Source of the DNA: DATEOR01 sp036279015
GTDB lineage: Bacteria; Actinomycetota; Thermoleophilia; Gaiellales; Gaiellaceae
Length of the DNA stretch: 64,000 bases
Assembly: GCA_036279015.1 (NCBI GenBank)
Contig: DASUJY010000072.1
Location: forward strand, 1-64,000
Direction: 5' to 3'
The notes beneath the pieces were generated by a model. The model did no database searches. It was not told the DNA's origin and saw nothing but the letters and a program-made list of their open reading frames with translations. This document shows, in pieces, positions 15,915 to 23,837 of the stretch (positions are counted from its first letter, which is position 1; every line of letters starts with the position of its first letter). The position numbers and the translations under genes are program-made.

Positions 15915-17074
15915 CGCCGCCTGCGATCGATCCAGACGCGTTGGGCGACTTCGCCCGCCGCCTTGTCAGCGTGCGCAGCCCCTCCGGCGAGGAGGGCGAC
16001 CTTGCCGTGCTCGTCGCCACCGAGATGGAGCGCCTCGGCTTCACCGTCGAGGTCGACGAGCTCGGAAACGTGATCGGCACGGTCGACGGCGGGCCGGGCC
16101 GGTGCGTCCTCCTCGACGCGCACATGGACACCGTCGGGGTCACCGACCCGTCCGCCTGGAGCCACGATCCGTCCGGGGAGATTGCGGACGGTCGCCTCTG
16201 GGGCCGTGGGGCGATGGACATCAAAGGCCCGCTCGCCGCTGCGATCCACGGGGCCGCCTCGTTCGCGGCCCACGTCGCCGGCCGCATCGTCGTCTCGGCG
16301 AGCGTCGCCGAGGAGCTCGTCGAGGGACCCGCGCTCGCCGAGATCGCCAAGCGCGTCCTCCCCGATACCGTCGTCATCTGTGAGGCCACCTCGCTTCGGA
16401 TCGCGCGCGGCCAGCGTGGTCGCGCCGAAGTCCAGGTGGAAGTGCTCGGGAGCCCTACCCACACGGCCCGACCGGAGCTCGGTGTCAACGCCGCCGAAGG
16501 AATGGCCGACGTCATCGCCGAGCTGCGCTCCCTCGAACTACCGACGCATCCCGTCCTCGGCGACGCGATCCTCGTCCTCACCGACGTCATCTCGCGGCCC
16601 TACCCCGGCCTTTCGGTCGTCCCGGACAGGTGCGTGGCAACGTACGACCGCCGCACGCTTCCCGGCGAGGACGAGGAAGCGGTGCTCGAACCGGTTCGCG
16701 CCACCCTCGAGCGGGCGCTCGCACGAACCGGCGCCTCCGGCAAGACACGGATAGCTGACGACGACTTCGCGACCTACACGGGAGCCCGCCTGACGGCGCC
16801 GAACTTCGCGCCCGCCTGGTTCTACGACGACAACGCGCCACACGTTCGCACCGCGCTCGACGCTCTCCGAGAAGCGGGTCTTCCGGCCGAGCTCACGCAC
16901 TACGCGTTCTGCACGAACGGGAGCGCAAGCGCCGGACGGCTGGGCATCCCCACGCTCGGCTACGGCCCGGGCGACGAGGCGCTCGCGCATCGCATCGACG
17001 AGCACATCGAGCTCGCAGAGCTCGAAGCCGGCTCCCGCGGCTATGCCGCGCTCACCGCCGCGCTTACCGGGTGA
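15911..17074 (+). CDS. M20-family metallopeptidase/deacylase (YgeY-like)
   Basis: 387 residues beginning at the ATGA overlap with the DUF1611 gene. Zinc-site motifs of family M20 are all present: LLDAHMDTVGV (His and Asp), WGRGAMDIKGP (bridging Asp), the catalytic Glu pair in ASVAEELVEGP, and a C-terminal His in ALAHRIDEHIEL. The dimerisation domain lies between about residues 180 and 290. YgeY in E. coli neighbours the diaminopropionate ammonia-lyase YgeX, and here too an ammonia-lyase-like gene follows with a GTGA overlap. It probably removes an acyl or aminoacyl group from an amino acid before the lyase acts. The link to N-acetylated substrates from the DUF1611 enzyme is an inference. Confidence 0.85.
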   Translation: MTPPAIDPDALGDFARRLVSVRSPSGEEGDLAVLVATEMERLGFTVEVDELGNVIGTVDGGPGRCVLLDAHMDTVGVTDPSAWSHDPSGEIADGRLWGRGAMDIKGPLAAAIHGAASFAAHVAGRIVVSASVAEELVEGPALAEIAKRVLPDTVVICEATSLRIARGQRGRAEVQVEVLGSPTHTARPELGVNAAEGMADVIAELRSLELPTHPVLGDAILVLTDVISRPYPGLSVVPDRCVATYDRRTLPGEDEEAVLEPVRATLERALARTGASGKTRIADDDFATYTGARLTAPNFAPAWFYDDNAPHVRTALDALREAGLPAELTHYAFCTNGSASAGRLGIPTLGYGPGDEALAHRIDEHIELAELEAGSRGYAALTAALTG

Positions 17075-18210
17075 CGCGGCTTCTGCGAAACTCCGGTCGC
17101 GGGCCGCTTCCCCGCTCTACGGCGCCGAGCGGCGAGCCGCTCGCCTACCACCGCCGTCTGCCCGGCTACCAGCCAACACCGCTCGTCGACGCGCCACGGC
17201 TCGCGAGGCGGCTCGGCGTCGGTCGCGTCTCGGTCAAGGACGAATCGGCCCGGCTCGGATTGCCCTCGTTCAAGATCCTCGGCGCCTCCTGGGCGACATA
17301 CTGCGCCCTCCGCGAGCGCTTCCCCGAACGACTCGACGGCTGGGAGACGTTCGACGAGCTCGCGGCCCGCACCCGCATGCTCGGCCCGCTCACGCTCGCC
17401 GCCGCCACCGACGGCAACCACGGCCGGGCACTCGCCCGCATCGCAGCCCTGCTCGGCCTGACCGCCCGCATCTACGTTCCCGCCGGCACGGCGCAAGCAC
17501 AGATCGACGCCATCACCGGCGAAGGAGCAGCCGTTACGGTCGTCGACGGAACCTACGGCGACGCCGTCGCCCGTTCGGCCGCCGACGCGGACGACCGCTG
17601 CCTCGTCGTCTCCGACACCTCGTGGCCCGGCTACGAAGACACACCGCGCCGCGTCATCGACGGCTACTCGACGATCCTTTGCGAGATCGACGACCAGCTC
17701 GAGGCCCGCGGCTGGTCGCCGCCGGACGTGGTCTTCGTTCAGATCGGCGTGGGGGCACTCGCAGCAGCGGTCATCCGTCACGTCCGCCGTCGCGACAGCA
17801 ACCCGCTCATCATCGGCGTCGAACCAGTCGACGCCGCCTGCGCCCTCGCCTCTGCCGAGGCAGGCGCCATCGCGAACGTCCCCGGTCCGCACCGTTCGAT
17901 CATGGCCGGGCTCAACTGCGACGCCCCCTCCCTCGTCGCCTGGCCAACCCTGTACACCGGAATCGACTGGTTCCTGGCCCTCGACGACACGTGGGCGGCG
18001 GAGGGAGTTCGAGCCCTCGCGGACGAAGCCATCGTCGCAGGCGAGACCGGAGCGGCCGGCGCAGCGGGAGCACTAGCGCTCGCCACAGAGCCCACATCGC
18101 CGCAGGACATTGGGCTACACCCACAAGCCCACCTCCTCGTCCTCTGCACCGAGGGCGCTACCGATCCAGAAACCTACGCCGCGTCAACCGGCGACTGTAT
18201 GGCATCGTGA
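17071..18210 (+). CDS. ygeX: Diaminopropionate ammonia-lyase-like PLP enzyme (YgeX-like)
   Basis: 379 residues from GTG 17071, overlapping the M20 stop by four bases. It is a fold-type II PLP protein: YQPTPLVDAPRLARRLGV, VKDESARLGLPSFKILGA (Lys of SFK forms the Schiff base, about residue 68), ATDGNHGRALARIAALLG for phosphate and cofactor binding, and a Gly-rich QIGVGALAAAV loop. The wording KDES-x-R-x-G-L-x-SFK-x-LG and DGNHGRA separates 2,3-diaminopropionate ammonia-lyases from threonine synthase and threonine dehydratase. E. coli YgeX converts D- or L-diaminopropionate to pyruvate and two ammonia, and it also accepts D-serine. The operon ends at a hairpin just before ssrA. Confidence 0.85.
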   Translation: MTRLLRNSGRGPLPRSTAPSGEPLAYHRRLPGYQPTPLVDAPRLARRLGVGRVSVKDESARLGLPSFKILGASWATYCALRERFPERLDGWETFDELAARTRMLGPLTLAAATDGNHGRALARIAALLGLTARIYVPAGTAQAQIDAITGEGAAVTVVDGTYGDAVARSAADADDRCLVVSDTSWPGYEDTPRRVIDGYSTILCEIDDQLEARGWSPPDVVFVQIGVGALAAAVIRHVRRRDSNPLIIGVEPVDAACALASAEAGAIANVPGPHRSIMAGLNCDAPSLVAWPTLYTGIDWFLALDDTWAAEGVRALADEAIVAGETGAAGAAGALALATEPTSPQDIGLHPQAHLLVLCTEGATDPETYAASTGDCMAS

Positions 18211-18442
18211 GCACACCGCCGGGCCATCCTCCAAGATCATGTCCACACAACCCACATTTGCAGCGGTTTCTTCGGGTGGTCAATGCCCCCCGCGTCCATC
18301 CGCGGCCGATCCTGTGCGACACGTCAGTGCACCGTTTCGCCCGGAGATAATCTCCTCCGCTCCGTCCGCTTGAGCTCCAGCATCTGCACCACAAATCGAC
18401 CCGAGCCGGTGTCTGCGCGACGGTTAAGTGGACGTCAGAAGA

Positions 18443-18465
18443 CGCTGATTTGCAGCGATTTTTAT
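18443..18465 (+). terminator. Intrinsic terminator of the DUF1611-M20-YgeX operon
   Basis: On the + strand CGCTG (18443-18447) pairs with CAGCG (18453-18457) around an ATTTG loop, followed directly by ATTTTTAT. It ends transcription running toward the tmRNA gene, whose 3' terminus lies only a few bases further. The stem is short (5 bp), so efficiency may be modest. Confidence 0.6.
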
Positions 18466-18468
18466 GAA

Positions 18469-18502
18469 GTGGAGGCGGCGGGAATCGAACCCGCGTCCGC
18501 GG
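18469..18502 (-). repeat. tmRNA 3' end, right flanking direct repeat (probable att site)
   Basis: The 34-bp segment forms the 3' end of the intact ssrA gene and recurs exactly at 6159-6192. Together the copies bound a 12.3-kb segment. Because ssrA reads leftward, an element entering its 3' end would lie at lower coordinates and push the old 3' end to its far side, which is the observed geometry. Confidence 0.85.
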
Positions 18503-18827
18503 ACGCACCGGAGAGAGCCTCTACAAGCTTGTCCTGCGCTTTGAATTCGCCCGCCGGCCGGTTCGCAGGCGACCTACCGACGGACTAGCCATCCTTTGAA
18601 GTCCCGCTCCGGGCGATTGGCTCTCCCTCGGCGGCGAGCCCGTTTCTGGCGCCGGATTCCGTCCCACGGGCCGAAGACGGAGCGACGTCGCTACCTAATT
18701 ACTTAGGCAGCGAGTGCGAGATCGTTCTTCGCACTTGCGTTGTTCCCGGTTGTTTTACGAGGCCGACCGGGGACCTCGGCTTGCAGCTCTTCCGGAGAAC
18801 CGACCACGTCGAAGCCAGGTCGCCCCC
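18471..18827 (-). ncRNA. ssrA: Transfer-messenger RNA (tmRNA)
   Basis: The 5' end GGGGGCGACCTGGCTTCGAC and the 3' end GGACGCGGGTTCGATTCCCG then CCGCCTCC form the tRNA-like domain. The acceptor strands GGGGGCG and CGCCTCC pair with one G-U. The full CCA is not encoded. The conserved GGCCTCGTAAAA precedes the tag frame. Reading from the likely resume codon GCA (18736-18738) gives tag ASAKNDLALAA, then TAA (18703-18705) and further nearby stops. The LALAA ending is the usual protease signal. tmRNA with SmpB rescues stalled ribosomes and marks the incomplete protein for destruction. smpB is about 1.5 kb upstream on the same strand, and the phosphoesterase gene ends 13 bases before the 5' end. Confidence 0.95.
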
Positions 18828-18840
18828 CAGTCCTCGAATT

Positions 18841-19860
18841 CTAGCGCCAGATCGTCGCCATCGGGCTCACGTCGGCCGCGTGGGCGAGGTGCGTGCCGAT
18901 GCCGAAGCCGTCCTCGACGGTGCGCAGGACGCTGTAGTGGTAGTACGAGCCTCCGTACTCGCCAGCAGCGACCAGCGGGCTGATCACGAAGCAGGCGACG
19001 TGGCCGCCCGAGCCGAGGCCGTTCTTCTTCGCCATGCCGTCCTGGCGTTGATCCTCGTCGTACGTGACGATGATGACGCCGTCCGAGCCGAAGGCCGGCG
19101 AGGTCTCGATCTTCGGGATCTCTCGCTCGAGGAACGCGTCGAACTGCCGAATGCGGCCGTTGATCGGCTTGCAGTTCGATTCTCCGTCCTCGCAGCCGTT
19201 CGGGAGGACGAGATTGAAGTTCGGCACGTCGCCGGACGCGAGCGCGTCGTCGAAGATGTACATCGGCCGGTCCGCCTCGTCGCCCGCATAAATGTCATTC
19301 GCGAGGCACTCCTCCGACTTCGCCGTCTCGGACCAGACGCCGCCGACACCCTCGATGTTGTCGTAGTTGATGGGTGGATTCCCCGTCGTGTAGAAGCCTG
19401 TCAACGGGCAGGCGCCCTGCGGGGCGCAGCTTCCGCCCGAGCCGGTGTCGCATTTCGCCGTGCCGCCCTCGAGCCAGGTCTTCCACGTGAGGCCGTTGAC
19501 GTCGAGCTGGTGGTAGATGTTGTTCACGTCCTGATGGCAGGCCGCGCCGCCGTCCTGCTGCTGGCAGCGGTTGAACTGCCCGGAGGTGAGGGCGATGTAG
19601 TTCGCCTGCGACCAGTGCGTGGCCGCACGGTAGTTCGTGAACCAGGCCGAGCGCGGACGCAGCGTCCCCATCATGTAGGGCGCCCTCGTCGCGTCGAGGT
19701 GCGTGTAGGTCGTGTTCTCACCGACGATGAGGAAGACGTGCCCGAAGCGCGGGATGCCCTCGAGTCCGGTCGTCGGAGCCCCGGCGATGCGCGCGCCGGC
19801 GGGAGATGCGGTGACCAGACACGCAACCGCGCTGAGCGCTACGAGAAGGGAGCGCCGCAT
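18841..19860 (-). CDS. Secreted phosphoesterase-family protein (phospholipase C/acid phosphatase-like)
   Basis: 339 residues with an N-terminal signal peptide (RRSLLVALSAVACLVTASPAGA), so it is exported. The core begins FGHVFLIVGENTTYTHL, matching the metal-binding start of the PF04185 phosphoesterase family, where the Glu-Asn pair is conserved. Later motifs are YIALTSGQFN, VIIVTYDEDQ (Asp-Glu metal ligands) and GSGGHVACFVISPLV. The family includes phospholipase C and acid phosphatases acting on phosphate monoesters or phospholipids outside the cell. Six or more cysteines suggest disulphides. It ends 13 bases before the tmRNA 5' end and could share its upstream region. The substrate is unknown. 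Confidence 0.85.
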   Translation of the reverse strand: MRRSLLVALSAVACLVTASPAGARIAGAPTTGLEGIPRFGHVFLIVGENTTYTHLDATRAPYMMGTLRPRSAWFTNYRAATHWSQANYIALTSGQFNRCQQQDGGAACHQDVNNIYHQLDVNGLTWKTWLEGGTAKCDTGSGGSCAPQGACPLTGFYTTGNPPINYDNIEGVGGVWSETAKSEECLANDIYAGDEADRPMYIFDDALASGDVPNFNLVLPNGCEDGESNCKPINGRIRQFDAFLEREIPKIETSPAFGSDGVIIVTYDEDQRQDGMAKKNGLGSGGHVACFVISPLVAAGEYGGSYYHYSVLRTVEDGFGIGTHLAHAADVSPMATIWR

Positions 19861-19953
19861 CGTCCTGCGATTCTCCCGCGCCCAACGGCTCGGCGCAACC
19901 CCGGCGCTAGCGGCTCCGATCCGCCCCGCTTCCCATTGCCTTCCCAGTCGGGT

Positions 19954-20178
19954 TCAGCAGGTGTCTGCCGAGCGCCGCCTCCGGTGAAGCGCCGTGATGA
20001 CCCCGACGTTCGCCGCCACGATCGCCAGCGAGATGGCAAGCCGGTACCACCACGCCGTGTCGTCTCTGAGCACCTGCTGCTGAACCGCGACGATCGGGAC
20101 GATCGGGACGACATAGGTCCAGAGCGGAGCCCAACGGCCTTCTGCAGCCTCGCACCTGAACAGCGCGCTTCCTCTCAT
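19954..20178 (-). CDS. Small membrane protein, unknown function
   Basis: 74 residues from ATG 20178, chosen because the Shine-Dalgarno aaagggga stands 6-8 bases upstream. Two predicted membrane segments (WTYVVPIVPIVAV and WYRLAISLAIVAANVGVITAL) are joined by a short charged loop, and the C-terminal end is basic (HRRRRS), which should stay in the cytoplasm. I do not recognise a family. It lies between smpB and the secreted phosphoesterase in the same direction, with about 100 bases on each side. Confidence 0.55.
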   Translation of the reverse strand: MRGSALFRCEAAEGRWAPLWTYVVPIVPIVAVQQQVLRDDTAWWYRLAISLAIVAANVGVITALHRRRRSADTC

Positions 20179-20281
20179 CCGGTTCCCCTTTCGAATCGTA
20201 GTGCGAAGAAACAGGGTGGCCGAAGCGTCAGCGGGTCGCAGTGGGGTCAGCGTGCCTCTCGAAGTACGGGCAGCCGAACCG

Positions 20282-20746
20282 TCAGCCGCGGCGATCCTTG
20301 AGCGCCCGCTCGATCTGGCGCTTCGCGTCCCGATCGGCGAGGTCGCGGCGCTTGTCTCGCGCCTCCTTGCCACGCGCCAGCGCGATCTCGACCTTCACGC
20401 GTCCGTCCTTGAAGTAGAGGCGCGTGGGGACGAGCGTCAGGCCGCGCTCCCGCGTCTTCCCCAGCAGTGAGTCGATCTCGCGCCGGTGAAGCAGGAGCTT
20501 GCGGTCGCGATCCGGGTCGTGGTTGGCGAGGTTCCCCTGTGCGTACTCGTCGATGTGGACGCCGACAAGCCAGACCTCGTTGCCGCGCACGTCGGCGAAC
20601 GCGCGCGCGAGATCGGCGCGGCCCGCCCGCAGCGACTTCACCTCGGTGCCCGTAAGGGCGATGCCCGCCTCGTAGCGCTCGAGCAGGTGATAGTCGTGCC
20701 GGGCACGCCTGTTCTCTGCAATGAGCTTGGCCCCGCCGGTCGCCAT
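20282..20746 (-). CDS. smpB: SsrA-binding protein SmpB
   Basis: 154 residues, the usual length. Diagnostic blocks: ENRRARHDYHLLERYEAGIALTGTEVKSLR near the N-terminus, the RNA-binding beta-barrel segment VWLVGVHIDEYAQGN, and a basic C-terminal tail (KRQIERALKDRRG) that enters the ribosomal mRNA channel. SmpB binds the tRNA-like domain of tmRNA and delivers it to stalled ribosomes. The partner RNA gene is 1.5 kb downstream and the RNase R gene lies 200 bases upstream, all on the - strand. Confidence 0.97.
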   Translation of the reverse strand: MATGGAKLIAENRRARHDYHLLERYEAGIALTGTEVKSLRAGRADLARAFADVRGNEVWLVGVHIDEYAQGNLANHDPDRDRKLLLHRREIDSLLGKTRERGLTLVPTRLYFKDGRVKVEIALARGKEARDKRRDLADRDAKRQIERALKDRRG

Positions 20747-20947
20747 GCCTGGATTGGACCAAAAGTTCGCCGAGCCGGGTGTCGCTTTCGTCCACCACCC
20801 CGGCTGACCTTCCGCTTCCGCGTAGTGCCTACCGGTGTGACTTCGACCTACTCGCGCCCCGTGCTCGGCGCAGGGGGGACGTTAAGGGACGCAGCCGCAC
20901 CGGTTCAAGTGCCGCCGGAGAGAAGTCTTCGCAAAGAGCGGAGTTTT

Positions 20948-22627
20948 CTATCCGGCGAGCTCGAGGCTCACTCGTCCGCCCGGCCGCTCGAGCCGGTCGA
21001 CCCGGACGCGGATGCCGTCGCCGAGCCGATAGGAGTGCCCGCTCCGCCGCCCGACGAGCGCGGTCGCGAGCGGATTGAGCTCGAAGTAGTCGCCGGGCAG
21101 CTTCCGCGCCGGTACGTAGCCCTCGAAGACGGCGTCGAAGCGGACGAAGATGCCGGAGCCGATCGCGCCGACGATCTCGCCGTCGAACTCGGCGTCCCAG
21201 CCGAGCTCGAAGAGGCGCCGTTCGAGCAGCCAGGCGAGGCAGATCTCGTCGGCGTCGTACTCGATCGCCGAGATCTCGCGCTCGCGCGACGAAGTCCATT
21301 CCGCCAGGTCCCCCAGCGCTTCCGGAAGCGGCTCGTCGGCGGCGCCGAGCTCGCCCAGGAGCGCCCGGTGGACGACGAGGTCGGGATAGCGGCGGATCGG
21401 CGAGGTGAAGTGGCAATACGCCCGGCTCGCGAGGCCCGAATGCCCGAGGTTGCGCGGGTCGTAGCGCGCCTGCTTAAGCGCCCGCAGGACGAGCGCGGGA
21501 AACGCTTCGCCCCCGCGCCCAGACTGCTCGGTGTAGACCGCCACCCGTTCGCTCACCCGGGCCGCCAGCTTCGCGGCCTCGGCGGGCCGCAACTGCTCGG
21601 GCGCCGGCGGCGTCGGGACCTCGAGCTCAGCGAGCTTCGCGAGCAGGAGCTCGACCGACTGCGGATCGGGACGCTCGTGCACGCGGTAGAGGGCGTCGCG
21701 CTTCCTACCCGCGAGGAGGCCCGCAACCGCCTCGTTCGCGAGGATCATCAGCTCTTCGACGAGCGAATGGGCGAGCGGCTCCGCCTCGATCCAGGCGCGC
21801 TCGACGCCGCCCTCGCCGTCGAAGGCGAACGCCGTCTCGCCGGCCTCGATTCGGAGGGCGCCGCGCGCGTAGCGGCGGCGGCGTAGCTCGGTCGCCACGA
21901 CCTCGGCGAGTCCCAGCGCATCGGTGACCTCGTCCTCGGCCCGCTCGACCCCGGCGAGGATCGCCTGGGCGTGCGAGTACGTGAGGCGCTCGCGGCTTCG
22001 GATGACGCTCCGGTAGAAGCTCGGCTCGCCGGCCTCCATGGCGGCGTCGAAGACCACCTCGACGGTCACGCAGCGCCGGTCCTGGTGCGGTCGCAGGCTG
22101 CAGAGATCTGCGGAGAGCTCGGCCGGCAGCATCGGCTCGACGCGGCCAGGCACGTAGGTCGAGAAGGCGCGTTCGGCCGCATCCCGGTCGAGCGCCGAGC
22201 CGGCCGGCACGTAGGCGGAGACGTCTGCGATATGGACCCAGGCGCGGATGCCCTCCCCCTCGCGCCGGAAGCTCAGCGCGTCGTCGAAATCCTTCGCCTC
22301 GTCGGGGTCGATCGTGAACGCGAAGAGGCCGCGGAGGTCGGCGCGGTCGGCCTCGAGCGTCTCCGGCGGCGCCGGGACGGGAGCATGCGGACGGCGGGCG
22401 CCACGGTGCCAGAGCAGCCCCTCGAGCACGGCGCCGACGTCCTCGGGGCGGCCGAGGAGCTCCTCGACGCGGGCCCGTCCGCGGCCGAGGCGCAGGACGA
22501 CCAGGTCACCCGGGGACGCATCGCCGGACCCCTTGCGGTCGACCGTGACCGGAACGCCTCCCTCGAAGAACGGCTCGCCCACGAGGAGCTTCCCGCGCCG
22601 GGCAAGCTCCGCCACGAGGATCTCCAT
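20948..22627 (-). CDS. rnr: RNase R / RNase II-family 3'-5' exoribonuclease
   Basis: 559 residues, shorter than E. coli RNase R (about 810). The N-terminal helix-turn-helix and most of the cold-shock region are reduced. The RNB catalytic domain has IDPDEAKDFDDALS (metal-binding aspartates, about residues 106-119), HIADVSAYVP and the RNA-clamping HFTSPIRRYPDLVVHR. A C-terminal S1 domain follows (GEIVGAIGSGIFVRFDAVFEG), without the long lysine tail of the E. coli enzyme. RNase R degrades structured RNA and the mRNA released by trans-translation, which fits the ssrA-smpB neighbourhood. The start codon abuts the ctpA stop with no gap, so the two are co-translated. Confidence 0.93.
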   Translation of the reverse strand: MEILVAELARRGKLLVGEPFFEGGVPVTVDRKGSGDASPGDLVVLRLGRGRARVEELLGRPEDVGAVLEGLLWHRGARRPHAPVPAPPETLEADRADLRGLFAFTIDPDEAKDFDDALSFRREGEGIRAWVHIADVSAYVPAGSALDRDAAERAFSTYVPGRVEPMLPAELSADLCSLRPHQDRRCVTVEVVFDAAMEAGEPSFYRSVIRSRERLTYSHAQAILAGVERAEDEVTDALGLAEVVATELRRRRYARGALRIEAGETAFAFDGEGGVERAWIEAEPLAHSLVEELMILANEAVAGLLAGRKRDALYRVHERPDPQSVELLLAKLAELEVPTPPAPEQLRPAEAAKLAARVSERVAVYTEQSGRGGEAFPALVLRALKQARYDPRNLGHSGLASRAYCHFTSPIRRYPDLVVHRALLGELGAADEPLPEALGDLAEWTSSREREISAIEYDADEICLAWLLERRLFELGWDAEFDGEIVGAIGSGIFVRFDAVFEGYVPARKLPGDYFELNPLATALVGRRSGHSYRLGDGIRVRVDRLERPGGRVSLELAG

Positions 22628-23797
22628 CTAGGCAGTCAGCTGCCTGCTGAGAAGGCGCTCCGCCACCCGGAGCATCTCGTCCGGGCGCGTGAGCGGGTCG
22701 TCGCTCGCCCGCACCGCGGGATGGAAGCCGTGCCCGGCCAGGTCGACTCCCGAAGGCGTCAGGTAGGTCGCGGTCGTCAGCTTGAGGGCGCGCCCCTCCG
22801 ACAGCGGGCGGATCGACTGCACCGACGCCTTGCCGTAGGTGCGCTTGCCGACGACGGTGGCGCGCTTGTTGTCGGCCAGTGCCGCAGCGACGATCTCGGC
22901 GGCGCTCGCACTCCCGCGGTCGACGAGGACGATGACCGGCAGCTGCGGGAAGTCGGCGCCGCCGCTCACCTCGTAGACGGTCTCGTCCTGATGCAGGCCC
23001 GAGACCGTGCAGACGACGCCCTCCTCGAGGAAGACCGACGCAGTGCGCACGGCCTCGGTGAGCAGGCCGCCGGGGTTGTCGCGGAGGTCGAGGATGACGC
23101 CCTGCGCGCCGCGGTCGACGAGCGCCTCGGTCGCGGCGTTAACCCGCTCGGCGCTCGAGTCGGGGAAGGAGAGGAGCCGGAGGTACCCGAGCTTCGCTCC
23201 GGAGAACCGCACGAGGCGAGAGGAGAGCGACGGCACCGCCACGTCGGAGCGCATGACCGTGAAATCGAGCTTGCCGCCCTTCCTGCGCACGGTCAGGTGG
23301 ACGACCGTGCCCTTCTCGCCCTTGATCAGGTTGAGCGACTGGTCGAAGGTCAGCTTCCCCGCCGGCCGGCCCTGGATTCGGACGATGATGTCTCCCGGCC
23401 GAACGCCCGCTTCCCGGGCGGGGCCCTCGAGCGCCGACGTGACGACCAACCCCGCGCGCGACGGCTCGACCGTGAGGCCAACGCCCGAATAGCTCCTCGC
23501 CGTCCGGTTCTTCAGCGACGTGTACTCGGCGGCGGTCAGATACTGCGTGTTCGGGTCGCCGAGCGCCTCGAGCAGGTCCGGGATCGTCTGCTGCGAGAGC
23601 ACGTCAGGCCCGACCGGCCGGTAGTAGTTCTCGGCCAGCTCGGCCCGCACCTCGGCGACGGGGTCGACGGCGCTCGAGGTGGGTACCTCGCGCGTCTCGC
23701 TTCCCGCGAGGCCTCCCGAGCGCGTAAGCACCAGCCCGAGCCCGAAAGCAGCCCCGAGCAGGAGGAGGATCAGGGCAAATCCACCCGCGCGTCTCAT
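22628..23797 (-). CDS. ctpA: C-terminal processing protease CtpA (S41 family, PDZ-containing)
   Basis: 389 residues. One N-terminal signal-anchor (RRAGGFALILLLLGAAFGLGLVL) places the protease outside the membrane. The PDZ domain (about residues 100-190) begins YSGVGLTVEPS and has GVRPGDIIVRIQG. The catalytic Ser is in DRGSASAAEIVAAAL and the general-base Lys in GKRTYGKASVQ, the Ser-Lys dyad of tail-specific proteases. E. coli Prc/Tsp of this family degrades proteins with nonpolar C-termini, including SsrA-tagged ones in the periplasm. Here the gene adjoins rnr, smpB and ssrA. Start ATG 23797 is chosen over a longer frame that runs into ftsX. Confidence 0.93.
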   Translation of the reverse strand: MRRAGGFALILLLLGAAFGLGLVLTRSGGLAGSETREVPTSSAVDPVAEVRAELAENYYRPVGPDVLSQQTIPDLLEALGDPNTQYLTAAEYTSLKNRTARSYSGVGLTVEPSRAGLVVTSALEGPAREAGVRPGDIIVRIQGRPAGKLTFDQSLNLIKGEKGTVVHLTVRRKGGKLDFTVMRSDVAVPSLSSRLVRFSGAKLGYLRLLSFPDSSAERVNAATEALVDRGAQGVILDLRDNPGGLLTEAVRTASVFLEEGVVCTVSGLHQDETVYEVSGGADFPQLPVIVLVDRGSASAAEIVAAALADNKRATVVGKRTYGKASVQSIRPLSEGRALKLTTATYLTPSGVDLAGHGFHPAVRASDDPLTRPDEMLRVAERLLSRQLTA

Positions 23798-23837
23798 AGT
23801 GGCCGCAGCCGAAGTATAGGCGCCCGGCGGATGGGCC

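Noticed and set aside
18256..18457. Repeated ATTTGCAGCG at 18256-18265 and 18448-18457 as a second att pair
   Set aside because: Ten bases only, with no flanking features; the second copy is part of the terminator hairpin, so chance is a simpler explanation.
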